Assembly: GCF_004014715.1 (NCBI RefSeq)
Contig: NZ_CP034835.1
Coordinates: forward strand, 744,001-808,000
Direction: 5' to 3'
DNA: 64,000 nt
From: Pseudoalteromonas sp. R3
GTDB lineage: Bacteria; Pseudomonadota; Gammaproteobacteria; Enterobacterales; Alteromonadaceae
The translations under genes were made by a program, and so were the position numbers. The notes beneath the pieces are model-generated. The model had not been told where the DNA came from, did no database searches, and worked only from the letters and a program-made list of their open reading frames with translations. This document shows positions 27,930 to 36,869 of the stretch, one piece after another (positions within the stretch are counted from its first letter, which is position 1; every line of letters starts with the position of its first letter).

Positions 27930-29815
27930 GTCAGCAGAATTATAATGCCGAAGCCATTGAGGTGTTGAATGGCCTGGAGCCGGTGAAGCGCCGGCCTGGC
28001 ATGTATACCGACACCACGCGGCCAAACCACCTGGGTCAGGAAGTCATAGACAACAGTGTCGATGAGGCCCTGGCTGGCCATGCCAGCAAGATCGATGTGA
28101 TCCTGCATGAAGACAATTCGCTCCAGGTGATTGACGACGGGCGCGGCATGCCTGTCGATATTCACCCAGAAGAGGGGATCCCAGGCGTAGAGCTGATCCT
28201 GACCAAACTGCACGCTGGTGGTAAATTCTCAAATAAAAACTATCAATTTTCCGGCGGTCTGCACGGGGTGGGGATCTCTGTGGTCAACGCTTTATCAACC
28301 CGGGTTGAAATCACGGTTAAGCGTGATGCCCAGGTGTATCAGATGGCATTTGAACATGGCGACAAAGTTGAAGACCTGGAAGTGACAGGCACGGTTGGTA
28401 AACGCAATACCGGCACCTCTGTACAGTTTTGGCCTGACCCCAGCTATTTTGACTCTGCCAACTTCTCACTCAGCAAGCTCAACTATCTGCTCAAAGCCAA
28501 AGCCGTGCTGTGTCCGGGTTTGCGCATTCGCTTTATCAATAAGCAAACCAAAGAAACGCAGGAATGGTGTTATGAGTCAGGTCTGGAAGATTACTTAAAA
28601 GACAGTGCGAAAGGCTATGAAACGCTGCCGCAAAGCCCGTTTGTGGGTAGTTTCAGCGGCTCTACCGAAGGCGTTGACTGGGCATTGCACTGGCTGCCTG
28701 AGGGTGGCGAGTCGATCACTGAAAGTTACGTGAACCTTATTCCTACCGCACAGGGCGGTACACACGTCAATGGCCTGCGTCAGGGGTTGCTGGAAGCCAT
28801 GCGTGAATTCTGTGAATTCCGTAACCTATTGCCACGCGGCGTGAAGCTGACCTCCGATGATGTCTGGGACAAGTGTAGTTATGTATTATCGGTGAAAATG
28901 CAGGACCCGCAGTTTGCCGGTCAGACCAAAGAAAAACTGTCATCGCGGTCTTGCGCCACCTTTGTTTCTGGGATTGTCAAAGATGCTTTCAGCCTGTGGC
29001 TGAATGAGCACACCGACACTGCCGAAGCATTGGCTGAACTGTGTATCAGCAACGCGCAAAAACGCATGCGTGCGGCTAAAAAAGTGGTGCGTAAAAAGGT
29101 CACCAGTGGCCCGGCATTACCGGGCAAGCTAACCGATTGCTCCGGTTCAGAAACCGAACGCTCTGAGCTGTTCCTGGTGGAAGGGGACTCTGCGGGTGGC
29201 TCTGCCAAACAGGCACGCGATCGCGAGTTTCAGGCCATCATGCCGCTGCGTGGTAAGATTCTGAATACCTGGGAAGTGGATTCAGGGCAGATTTTGGCCT
29301 CGCAGGAAGTCCACGATATTTCAGTGGCACTGGGGATCGACCCGGACTCTGAAGACTTGTCGGCGCTGCGCTACGGCAAAGTGTGCATTCTGGCCGATGC
29401 TGACTCCGACGGACTGCACATTGCTACTTTGTTGTGCGCCTTGTTCGTTAAACACTTTCCTGAGTTGGTGCGTCGTGGTCATGTGTATGTGGCCATGCCT
29501 CCTTTGTTCCGAATCGACGTGGGCAAAGAAGTGTTTTATGCGCTGGATGAAGATGAAAAGCGCGGCATATTAGACCGTATTGAGGCGGAGAAAAAGCGCG
29601 GTAAGGTAAATGTACAGCGCTTTAAGGGATTGGGTGAAATGAACCCAATACAGCTGCGCGAAACCACTATGGACCCCAATACCCGCCGTCTGGTGCAATT
29701 GACCCTGGATGAACCAGAGGAAACGCTGGAAGTGATGGACATGCTATTGGCCAAAAAGCGTGCAGGCGACAGAAAGACCTGGCTGGAACAACATGGTGAT
29801 AAGGCAGAAGTGTAA
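27926..29815 (+). CDS. parE: DNA topoisomerase IV subunit B
   Basis: ATPase subunit of topoisomerase IV, which decatenates daughter chromosomes. The 629-residue protein has the GHKL ATPase domain (VDEALAGHASKID, DDGRGMPVDIH, GGLHGVGISVVNALS), a transducer domain, and the TOPRIM domain with EGDSAGG near residue 420 and DADSDG near 492. Length matches E. coli ParE (630). The ATG overlaps the yqiA stop. parC follows after 109 bp. Confidence 0.97.
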   Translation: MSQQNYNAEAIEVLNGLEPVKRRPGMYTDTTRPNHLGQEVIDNSVDEALAGHASKIDVILHEDNSLQVIDDGRGMPVDIHPEEGIPGVELILTKLHAGGKFSNKNYQFSGGLHGVGISVVNALSTRVEITVKRDAQVYQMAFEHGDKVEDLEVTGTVGKRNTGTSVQFWPDPSYFDSANFSLSKLNYLLKAKAVLCPGLRIRFINKQTKETQEWCYESGLEDYLKDSAKGYETLPQSPFVGSFSGSTEGVDWALHWLPEGGESITESYVNLIPTAQGGTHVNGLRQGLLEAMREFCEFRNLLPRGVKLTSDDVWDKCSYVLSVKMQDPQFAGQTKEKLSSRSCATFVSGIVKDAFSLWLNEHTDTAEALAELCISNAQKRMRAAKKVVRKKVTSGPALPGKLTDCSGSETERSELFLVEGDSAGGSAKQARDREFQAIMPLRGKILNTWEVDSGQILASQEVHDISVALGIDPDSEDLSALRYGKVCILADADSDGLHIATLLCALFVKHFPELVRRGHVYVAMPPLFRIDVGKEVFYALDEDEKRGILDRIEAEKKRGKVNVQRFKGLGEMNPIQLRETTMDPNTRRLVQLTLDEPEETLEVMDMLLAKKRAGDRKTWLEQHGDKAEV

Positions 29816-29924
29816 GCTGGCTGCCATGGTGCTGCGCCGATGAAGCGCGCCGTCAAGTATTGAATTCGGATGATTACGCCAACGCGATAACTCGTGTGCG
29901 GTACAACAAACAATAAGGTGTATC

Positions 29925-30938
29925 ATGACAGATCCGCAAACCCTGTCGTTACAGGGGATTGAACAACTGGCGATGGGCCGCTTCACAGAAGACGCCTATC
30001 TCAATTACTCCATGTATGTGATCATGGATCGGGCCTTGCCACACATTGGTGACGGCCTCAAGCCAGTACAACGGCGTATTGTGTATGCCATGAGCGAGCT
30101 GGGCCTGTCGGCCGCAGCCAAATATAAAAAGTCTGCCCGTACTGTGGGTGACGTGCTGGGTAAATACCACCCGCACGGCGACAGTGCCTGTTACGAAGCT
30201 ATGGTGCTGATGGCGCAGCCATTCTCCTACCGCTACCCGCTGATCGATGGTCAGGGTAACTGGGGTGCGGCTGACGATCCTAAGTCGTTCGCTGCGATGC
30301 GTTATACCGAAGCGCGTTTGTCTAAGTTTTCAGAAGTGTTGCTAAAAGAGTTGGGCCAGGGCACGGTTGACTGGATCCCGAACTTTGACGGCACCATGAA
30401 TGAGCCAATGGTACTGCCGGCACGACTGCCACATATTCTGCTTAATGGTGTGACTGGTATTGCCGTAGGTATGGCCACAGACATTCCACCACATAACGTG
30501 CGCGAGCTGGCTGAAGCCTGCTGTACTTTGCTGGACAAGCCGAAAACCACACTTGAAGAAGTGCTGGAGATGGTGCAGGCGCCGGACTATCCAACTGAAG
30601 CCGAGATCATCACGCCGAAAGCCGAGATCCAGAAGATTTACACCACCGGACGCGGCTCGATTAAAATGCGTGCGGTGTATGAAGAAGATCAGGGCGAGGT
30701 GGTGATCACTGCGCTGCCCCATCAGGTATCCGGTGCCAAGGTACTGGAGCAAATAGCGGCGCAGATGACGGCTAAAAAGCTGCCTATGGTCGCTGATTTA
30801 CGCGATGAATCGGATCATGAAAACCCAACCCGCATCGTGGTGGTACCACGCTCCAATCGGGTGAAAGTTGAGCCACTGATGGCACACTTGTTTGCCACTA
30901 CAGATCTGGAAAAGAACTATCGGTTAACCTCAACATGA
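29925..30938 (+). CDS. parC: Topoisomerase IV subunit A, N-terminal part (frame broken)
   Basis: The DNA-breakage half of ParC: winged-helix domain with the active-site Tyr at residue 127 (MRYTEARL), [11 protein letters not shown] with the Ser and Glu of the quinolone-resistance region in their sensitive state, and the tower domain start. The frame ends early at NYRLTST. One extra G in the GG at 30922-30923 gives [15 protein letters not shown] and joins the next open frame without loss. With that base the gene runs 29925-32230 and encodes 768 residues, close to the usual 752. Since parC is essential, a base-calling error is more likely than a true mutation. Confidence 0.9.
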   Translation: MTDPQTLSLQGIEQLAMGRFTEDAYLNYSMYVIMDRALPHIGDGLKPVQRRIVYAMSELGLSAAAKYKKSARTVGDVLGKYHPHGDSACYEAMVLMAQPFSYRYPLIDGQGNWGAADDPKSFAAMRYTEARLSKFSEVLLKELGQGTVDWIPNFDGTMNEPMVLPARLPHILLNGVTGIAVGMATDIPPHNVRELAEACCTLLDKPKTTLEEVLEMVQAPDYPTEAEIITPKAEIQKIYTTGRGSIKMRAVYEEDQGEVVITALPHQVSGAKVLEQIAAQMTAKKLPMVADLRDESDHENPTRIVVVPRSNRVKVEPLMAHLFATTDLEKNYRLTST

Positions 30939-32230
30939 TTGGCCTGGACGGTCGTCCTCAGGTTAAAGACCTACGTTCTATTTTGGCAGAGTGGTTGGTT
31001 TTCCGCCGCGAAACTGTGCGTCGTCGTTTGCAGTATCGCCTCGATAAGGTGCTGGCGCGTTTGCATATTCTTGAAGGTTTAATGATTGCCTTTTTGAATA
31101 TCGACGAAGTCATTGAAATCATCCGCACCGAAGACAAGCCCAAAGAAGAGCTGATGAGCCGCTTTGGGCTGTCGGACAAACAAGCCGAAGCTATCTTAGA
31201 CTTAAAACTGCGCCACCTGGCGAAGCTGGAAGAAATGAAGATCCGCGGCGAGCAGGATGAACTGAGCGCTGAGCGTGACAAGCTGGAGCAAACGCTGGGC
31301 TCAGAGCGAAGAATGTCGACGCTGCTGAAAAAAGAAATTCGCGAAGCCGCCGAATTACACGGTGATGAGCGTCGCTCACCTGTAGTAGAGCGCCTTGAGG
31401 CCAAAGCCCTGAGCGAGAAAGACCTGATTCCATCGGAATCGGTTACTGTGGTGCTGTCTGAAAAGGGCTGGGCCCGGGTTGCCAAAGGCCATGACATCGA
31501 CGCCGAAGGACTCAATTACCGCGCCGGAGACAGCTACAAGGCATCGGCCAAAGGCCGTAGCAATCAGCCGGCGGTGTTCCTCGACAGCTCTGGCCGGGCA
31601 TTTGCCACCGATGCTCACAGTTTGCCATCAGCCCGAAGTCAGGGGGAGCCCATGACGGGGCGCTTTAACCTTGCCGCAGGCACCAACTTTGAGCATGTGG
31701 TGATGGGTGAAGAGCAGTCGCTTTATTTAATGGCCACCGATGGCGGCTACGGCTTTATTGCTGAGTTTAACGACCTGGTCAGTAAAAATAAAAATGGTAA
31801 GGCACTCGTCAGCATCCCGAAAGGGGCTGAACTGATGGCACCCATAACAGTGGGAGATGTGGCGACCGACCGGTGTATGGCCATTTCTAACGAAGGCCGG
31901 ATGCTGATCTTCCCACTGCGCGATCTGCCCAAACTGGCCAAAGGTAAGGGTAACAAGATCATCTCTATCCCGAGTGCTAAAGTGCAGGCCCGCGAGGAGT
32001 TTGTAAAAGTGCTCGCAGCAATACCCGATGGTTGTGCTGTAACCCTACATGCCGGCAAGCGTAAACTCACACTTAAGCCCAGCGATCTGGAACACTACTA
32101 TGGTGAACGCGGTCGTCGTGGTAACAAGCTGCCCAGAGGCCTGCAACGGGTTGATGGTTTTGAGATTGAGCACAATGGCAATGACGTCGCTGAAGCAGAC
32201 GACAGTGAACAGCCTTTGAGCGAGTCTTAA
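30935..32230 (+). CDS. parC: Topoisomerase IV subunit A, C-terminal part (frame broken)
   Basis: Continuation of Par[21 protein letters not shown] belongs to the tower/coiled-coil region, followed by the dimer-forming coiled coil ([18 protein letters not shown]) and the C-terminal beta-pinwheel DNA-binding domain with degenerate blades ([34 protein letters not shown]). The ATG at 30935 is internal to the true gene, since the usual protein has YRVNLNMIG here; no ribosome site precedes it. The acidic tail [12 protein letters not shown] is lineage-variable. Confidence 0.9.
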   Translation: MIGLDGRPQVKDLRSILAEWLVFRRETVRRRLQYRLDKVLARLHILEGLMIAFLNIDEVIEIIRTEDKPKEELMSRFGLSDKQAEAILDLKLRHLAKLEEMKIRGEQDELSAERDKLEQTLGSERRMSTLLKKEIREAAELHGDERRSPVVERLEAKALSEKDLIPSESVTVVLSEKGWARVAKGHDIDAEGLNYRAGDSYKASAKGRSNQPAVFLDSSGRAFATDAHSLPSARSQGEPMTGRFNLAAGTNFEHVVMGEEQSLYLMATDGGYGFIAEFNDLVSKNKNGKALVSIPKGAELMAPITVGDVATDRCMAISNEGRMLIFPLRDLPKLAKGKGNKIISIPSAKVQAREEFVKVLAAIPDGCAVTLHAGKRKLTLKPSDLEHYYGERGRRGNKLPRGLQRVDGFEIEHNGNDVAEADDSEQPLSES

Positions 32231-32238
32231 TCTATCGT

Positions 32239-32266
32239 GTGGACATTGTGCATGCATGATGTCCAC
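32239..32266 (+). terminator. parC operon terminator
   Basis: Stem GTGGACAT / ATGTCCAC around a 12-nt GC-poor loop, followed by TTGCTTTTCTT; 8 bp after the parC stop. Confidence 0.75.
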
Positions 32267-32597
32267 TTGCTTTTCTTCACTCTGTACTCATAAACATCAA
32301 ATTCATCACCAGACAGAGGTCTCCTCTTCACGTGCCCAGGTATTACAAAGTGGCTGTTTTTTTATTTAAGAGGTTATGCGGACTCTGCAGAGTTAAATTC
32401 GCTACCATTTGGCAATATTGCGGTTGGGGCAATATGAAAACCACGCGCTTGGGTAGTGGAGACCCAATAAATGGCTTTTTCTTGGGTGGGTATTTGAACC
32501 CCTGGTCTGAGGTGGTTGATCAATCGGACAAGAGTTGCGGTTTCTCTTGGGCTTTGCATGTCACCCATTCGACTACAATCATAAAAAAAGGAGCGCT
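32267..32597. other. Gene-free gap with a series of small inverted repeats
   Basis: No convincing gene. The stretch holds several short stem-loops within about 170 bp: palindrome ACTCTGCAGAGT (32382-32393), ATATTGC/GCAATAT with 7-nt loop (32415-32435), TTGGGT/ACCCAA with 7-nt loop (32449-32467) and CAAGAG/CTCTTG with 9-nt loop (32529-32549). A TACAAT hexamer at 32573-32578 may be the -10 of the following lipoprotein gene, though no good -35 was found. Open frames on both strands here look accidental. Confidence 0.4.
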
Positions 32598-33170
32598 ATG
32601 ATGAAACTTTGGGGAAGTGGCAAAGTAGCACTGATAAGTTTGTCATACTATTTGATGGGGTGCTCAGCAAGCCCAAATTTGGCGAATGATACGCGTTATG
32701 CGCAATTCAGCAGTCAGTGCTATCAACTTTCCCAAGATAGTTTTTTGTACACTATGAATTACTGTAAAGGGGAAACCAAGGAGTGTTTTGGTATTCAGGC
32801 TTTTGGTGCACAATCAAATCGTAGTGAGCAAGGTCGAGATGTTCCTAACACCTTAGAAGAATTGCATGCCAATCCAGCTAGATGGAATGCAAGGATCGAG
32901 CGGTGGTCAGGCACTGCAGGCCTGAGAGACAGCGAGTATGTTGCAAGTGTTCCTAAAGGCAGCCGATTTAAGATAGTCGGCTTATTCAGGGATACGTATG
33001 GCACAATGGGAACCTATTGGTATATCCAAATTCAGTTTGAGGACACCCAGCAGAACAAGGTGGTTGCAGTGCCATCACCTTATTATTTGCTACAGCCTTA
33101 TTGGCAAACTACGGATGGTAAATTGTCGTTTTCGTCCAGGTTTGTTGAGAATTGTACAGGTGGACGCTGA
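32598..33170 (+). CDS. Small lipoprotein of unknown function
   Basis: Predicted lipoprotein of 190 residues: signal with lipobox LMGC about 20 residues from the start, so the mature form should be anchored by its Cys. The start is one of two adjacent ATGs (32598 or 32601) after AAAGGAG. The middle has a Cys-containing segment (NYCKGETKECFG) and the C-terminal half (VASVPKGSRFKIVGLF, then TYWYIQIQFED) looks like a small beta-barrel of SH3 type, but no family was recognised. It follows the stem-loop gap after parC and may be of accessory origin. Confidence 0.7.
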   Translation: MMKLWGSGKVALISLSYYLMGCSASPNLANDTRYAQFSSQCYQLSQDSFLYTMNYCKGETKECFGIQAFGAQSNRSEQGRDVPNTLEELHANPARWNARIERWSGTAGLRDSEYVASVPKGSRFKIVGLFRDTYGTMGTYWYIQIQFEDTQQNKVVAVPSPYYLLQPYWQTTDGKLSFSSRFVENCTGGR

Positions 33171-33301
33171 GACCATAAATAGCAATATACACATCAAGCC
33201 GGTGATTACCGAGGTGTACGAGTGTGTCTCTGCGAGTGTCAAATTTCAGAAACTGACTGAGCAGCTTTAAACTGACTGGATAATCGTTAAGGGCTGGCAG
33301 A

Positions 33302-33327
33302 GCGGCCTGCTTTTGGTCAGAGGCCGC
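33302..33327. terminator. Hairpin between the lipoprotein and the radical SAM gene
   Basis: GCGGCCT / AGGCCGC with a 12-nt loop containing TTTT. It sits between two converging genes and could end either transcript; no long T run follows. Confidence 0.55.
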
Positions 33328-33348
33328 CTGTATGCTATGGAGTGAGTT

Positions 33349-34686
33349 TTAGTTAACCAATGACCGATAACTCTCAATCGCACTGGCTTTTTCTTCACGA
33401 ATCAGGGCGAGCAGATCCAGTCCGTCTTCCTGCCAGCGATCAGGGATCGCCATGTCATCAATGCGGAACTGACCTGAATCTTCGTTCACAATGCACAGTT
33501 CGTCGTGTATCGCAAAGACCCCATGGTCAAACGGCTTGCCAGGAGCAGCTTGTTTGACATAGAACCTTTCTCTTTGATTCTTAGCTGCTTTTTTCAGTGC
33601 TCTGTGATGACAATAGGGGTTATTACCGCGCTTGCCAAAAAACACATGAGCGGTCCAGTGACAGCCTGCACGGCATACAGAGGCAAATTCACAACTGCTG
33701 CATTCGCCCCACAGGTGGCGGGTGGCATCTTCGGGTGTGGTGATGTCGTTGATGCGCAGCTCCGGACTATTCTGGTAAATATCCTGCAACTTACGGTCTC
33801 GAATATTACCGCCGGTATATTCCGCGCTTGGTAATGATGGGCAGCCCTTGATGCTGCCATCGGCTTCAATGCCTATTGCATTTTGACCTGCGCTACAGCC
33901 GCGGGTGAAGGCCCACTTTGCTTCTGATGCGATGGGCTCTTTCAGCAATCGCTCATACGGCCCAAAATAGCCAATGTTATTGCCCATGTGTACTCGTATC
34001 CCCTCGCTGTTACCCCGTTTGGACAGGTAGGCGAGCAACGGGAACACATCCAGAAGTTCATAAGGCTGTAGTAAGATATGCGAGTTTTCGACGGCATTAC
34101 CCATAGGGACCGTGAGGGCCAATTGCCACGCGGAAATACCTGCTTTGAGTAACTCTTCGTACAGGGAAGGGAGTTCGGCAATGGACTCACGATTTACCTG
34201 TGAGTTACAGCCGACCGGGATCCCTGCTTCACGCAGGTGGGCAATGGTTTCAAAACACTTCTGCCAGGCGCCTTGTTTGCCTCTGAGTAAGTCATGGCTG
34301 CGTTCCATCCCGTCAATTGATAAAGAGACCGCCGCAATCCCTGCTTCCTTCATCCGTTTAGCCGTACCGAGAGAAATCCCGTAGCCACCCGTTGTCATGG
34401 TTGCCTTCATGCCTTTTTTGGTGATCTCTGCCGCAATTTGTAGCCAGTCGGGGCGCATAAAAGCCTCGCCCCCGATTAGGGTGACTTCTTTAATACCCAG
34501 ATCTGCCATCTGCGCGACTAAATCCAGTGCTTCACTGGTGGATAATTCATCAACTCTTGCATCGCCAGCTCTCGAACCACAGTGGTTGCAGGCAAGGTTG
34601 CATTTCAATGTAATTTCCCAGACTGCATAAGTTTGTCTGTATGCAGCATTTATTCGAATATCAGATCTGTTTGTTAAATCAGTCAT
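33349..34686 (-). CDS. Radical SAM/SPASM peptide maturase
   Basis: Radical SAM enzyme of 445 residues with a C-terminal SPASM domain. The SAM cluster site is CNLACNHC (Cys about 29, 33, 36), followed by VTLIGGEAF. The C-terminal part carries many Cys: a first pair in RGCSAGQNAIGIEADGSIKG and GCPS, then CSSCEFASVCRAGC and a last Cys in NPYCHH, which fits two auxiliary 4Fe-4S clusters. Such enzymes commonly modify ribosomally made peptides. The short gene 45 bp upstream on the same strand, with two Cys in its C-terminal half, is the obvious candidate substrate. The exact bond formed cannot be told from sequence; heme- or quinone-cofactor maturases are less likely given the partner. Confidence 0.88.
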   Translation of the reverse strand: MTDLTNRSDIRINAAYRQTYAVWEITLKCNLACNHCGSRAGDARVDELSTSEALDLVAQMADLGIKEVTLIGGEAFMRPDWLQIAAEITKKGMKATMTTGGYGISLGTAKRMKEAGIAAVSLSIDGMERSHDLLRGKQGAWQKCFETIAHLREAGIPVGCNSQVNRESIAELPSLYEELLKAGISAWQLALTVPMGNAVENSHILLQPYELLDVFPLLAYLSKRGNSEGIRVHMGNNIGYFGPYERLLKEPIASEAKWAFTRGCSAGQNAIGIEADGSIKGCPSLPSAEYTGGNIRDRKLQDIYQNSPELRINDITTPEDATRHLWGECSSCEFASVCRAGCHWTAHVFFGKRGNNPYCHHRALKKAAKNQRERFYVKQAAPGKPFDHGVFAIHDELCIVNEDSGQFRIDDMAIPDRWQEDGLDLLALIREEKASAIESYRSLVN

Positions 34687-34731
34687 ACCGGCCCCTAATC
34701 ATTTGTATTGTGCGTATTACTAAGCAGGCTG

Positions 34732-34911
34732 TTAGTCAGCCAGACTGCATCCGTAGATTTGTACACCCGGACCAACTGCATCTGCGCACATCACGTCATG
34801 TGCCATGCCTTTGCTCATATAGTTGTTACTCAGCTTTGAGCCACCTTCAATTTTTGCTAGTAGCTCTTCTGCTTCGATGACTGCTTTTACGTTTTGTTTA
34901 GTTGTTTTCAT
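34732..34911 (-). CDS. Candidate precursor peptide for the adjacent radical SAM enzyme
   Basis: Short gene of 59 residues placed just upstream of the SPASM enzyme on the same strand. The start at 34911 has AAGGAAATACC before it; an in-frame ATG 10 codons upstream lacks this. The N-terminal half (MKTTKQNVKAVIEAEELLAK) is charged and helical like a leader, ending in KIEGGS near residue 24. The C-terminal half (about 35 residues) is rich in small residues and holds Cys in DVMCADAVGPGVQ and in IYGCSLAD. A likely RiPP precursor; cleavage after Gly-Gly and the modified residues are inference. No peptidase or exporter gene lies beside it. Confidence 0.72.
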   Translation of the reverse strand: MKTTKQNVKAVIEAEELLAKIEGGSKLSNNYMSKGMAHDVMCADAVGPGVQIYGCSLAD

Positions 34912-35311
34912 GGTATTTCCTTGTAATGAGTTAATTATCAATCATATGGCCTGTTGACCTGTCAGTAGCGATAACTGAGCTACTGATGCACCAAGTTAGA
35001 TATGCAAGTCAGTTCTAATCGGTACGCCATCAATCATGCGAGTTCTCTTGAAGGCTGTCAAAATCAGTGGATAATAAAAATAAACATCTAAAACAGTTAT
35101 TTAGGTCGTTGTGTTATAAGCGGGATTGAACTCAATAAGGTTTGATAAGTGGATATTGCGAAGGAGCTGAGCTTGAGGTGTGGCCGGTAATCCGCACTGA
35201 TGGTGAAGATGTAATGATCGGGCAAGTGATGCGATTGTACTCAAACAAAACAGAGTAAATATTTTATAGCGCAGGGCGTCATAGCTGGCGGTGATCAAAC
35301 AAGGAACTATT
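34912..35311. other. Intergenic region between the precursor peptide and the esterase
   Basis: 400 bp between two divergent genes. It contains a clear inverted repeat CAGTAGC / GCTACTG with a 9-nt spacer at 34963-34985, about 50 bp upstream of the precursor peptide start, which could be an operator or part of its leader RNA. A possible promoter for the esterase (TTGTAC, then TATTTT 19 bp later, near 35235-35265) is weak. Open frames here look accidental. Confidence 0.4.
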
Positions 35312-36784
35312 ATGAAACATCTACCGCATATATTAGGACTTGCTGCTCTGGCAGCCACATCATCAGTGAGCGCCGCGGCGTTACCTGACCCCCAGGCGTT
35401 GTTGCAGCAATATCTTTCAGGCGATTATAACGATGGAGATGCGCCTTTAAAGGCTGCAATGGGCTATTTTCAGCACCATGACCAGCAGTTGAGAGAGGTA
35501 CTTTTAAATCAATCGCCGGAGTTGGTCGATATACTGGAGAGCGCGAGCTATTGTTATGCAGCAATTGCGACAAAACCCGGCCCAGATTTATTACCTGAAC
35601 TTTTTCACTACCAAGATGGACGCTGCCTTCTGGTTCAGGATGAAGTGACGGAGCAGGGGCACTACTACAGTGACAGCCAATGTCGAATCGATATCGACTA
35701 TAAAACTGAAACGGATATAGATTTTTGTGTGCGTGAATTTGACCACAAAGCGGAAAAATATGGCAGTACCGCTGATTTAAACTCTACCAGTGATGCCTGG
35801 ATGCCTGGCTACAGTGCCACACTACCTGTTACAACTCGTCCTCAGTCTTTTAGTGAGATCCCACTGCTGCAACGCAGCACCTATAAAAGAGTGCACAATG
35901 AACAAGGCATGTGTCATCTTGAAATGCGTGTTTATAAAAACATGGATAATCATAGCGCAACGCCCGTCATGCTCATCCACGGTGGAGGGTGGTTAGCAAG
36001 GCTGAAAACGGCACGCTTAATGGAGGCGCAAATTGCCCAGCTGACCGAGGCTGGCTTCGTTGTGTATATGCCTTTTTATCGTCTGGCTCAGGATCAAGAG
36101 GCTGGGCCTGCGTGTAATAATGTGTCGATTGAGGATAGCAAAAACGACATAAGAGATGCTTATTTGTGGGTATTGTTTAACAATTACAAGTACACACACA
36201 GCTTCAAATCTATTCGTTTATTGGGGCAATCTGCCGGCGGGCATATGGCGGTATGGCTGTCGCAGCAGTTTCCATTTTTAATCAACAAAATTGCGCCTAT
36301 GTTCCCGGTAGCAGATTTTGCTCATCAGCTGAAGGAATTGCAAGATGGCAGCTATCCACACAGCTATATCAAAAATATGCTTGCAATTTTGTCCGGCAAA
36401 TCGGATTGGCAAGAGCTCAGTGGCAATGAGCCACTGATCGTGAATAACAGCCTGTTGGAATACATAGAGCAATATCCTGGCATCGCCCCTGATATGTTTA
36501 TCAGTCACGGGATGGCGGATATCATCGTTTCCCCCAGTCAATCGCTGAGGCTTTGTAACGCACTTTCAGGCGATATTAGCGATGGACCCGCTCAGGCTAA
36601 CACGCTTAATTTTAATCAGCAGTATGCGCAAATCCAGTGTCGCAGCGGCAGTGAGTTACACCTGCTGGAAAATGCGGGGCATCACTTTGATGGCTGCGGG
36701 TTAGGTTTATGTGATGTTGGCGGTGAGCAAGGGAGTGTTGCCACCAAAGCACTGATGGAAAATATGGTGAACTGGCTGAAATAA
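35312..36784 (+). CDS. Secreted alpha/beta-hydrolase (esterase/lipase type)
   Basis: Exported hydrolase of 490 residues: signal peptide about 1-22 (ending VSAAA). The oxyanion-hole motif HGGGW lies near residue 220 and the nucleophile elbow GQSAGGH near 307, with SHGMADIIV and NAGHHFDG supplying the likely Asp and His. This is the layout of the hormone-sensitive lipase / BD-FAE group of carboxylesterases. The N-terminal ~170 residues with several Cys are not assigned. The start is the ATG at 35312 after CAAGGAACT. The substrate is unknown; a role with the neighbouring peptide gene is possible but not shown. Confidence 0.8.
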   Translation: MKHLPHILGLAALAATSSVSAAALPDPQALLQQYLSGDYNDGDAPLKAAMGYFQHHDQQLREVLLNQSPELVDILESASYCYAAIATKPGPDLLPELFHYQDGRCLLVQDEVTEQGHYYSDSQCRIDIDYKTETDIDFCVREFDHKAEKYGSTADLNSTSDAWMPGYSATLPVTTRPQSFSEIPLLQRSTYKRVHNEQGMCHLEMRVYKNMDNHSATPVMLIHGGGWLARLKTARLMEAQIAQLTEAGFVVYMPFYRLAQDQEAGPACNNVSIEDSKNDIRDAYLWVLFNNYKYTHSFKSIRLLGQSAGGHMAVWLSQQFPFLINKIAPMFPVADFAHQLKELQDGSYPHSYIKNMLAILSGKSDWQELSGNEPLIVNNSLLEYIEQYPGIAPDMFISHGMADIIVSPSQSLRLCNALSGDISDGPAQANTLNFNQQYAQIQCRSGSELHLLENAGHHFDGCGLGLCDVGGEQGSVATKALMENMVNWLK

Positions 36785-36811
36785 CCAGGCGCCAATTACC
36801 ATTCATAGAGT

Positions 36812-36849
36812 GTTGCGGGCCTGTCTGATAACGACGACAGGCACGCAAC
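36812..36849. terminator. Terminator between the esterase and the LysR regulator
   Basis: Long hairpin GTTGCG-gg-CCTGTC / GACAGG-ca-CGCAAC with a 10-nt loop; CTTTTATTT follows on the plus strand, so it mainly ends the esterase transcript. Confidence 0.75.
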
Positions 36850-36869
36850 GCTTTTATTTCAGCCGAGTA

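Noticed and set aside
32430..32570. Possible tRNA on the minus strand because of a T-arm-like GGGGTTCAAATACCC
   Set aside because: No anticodon arm or D arm could be folded at the right distances and the acceptor ends do not pair over seven bases.
32332..32601. 89-codon plus-strand frame and 64-codon minus-strand frame in the gap after parC
   Set aside because: Both cover the same stem-loop region, lack ribosome sites, and read as low-quality protein.
35101..35358. 85-codon minus-strand frame between the peptide gene and the esterase
   Set aside because: It overlaps the esterase signal peptide region, has no ribosome site and no protein-like pattern.
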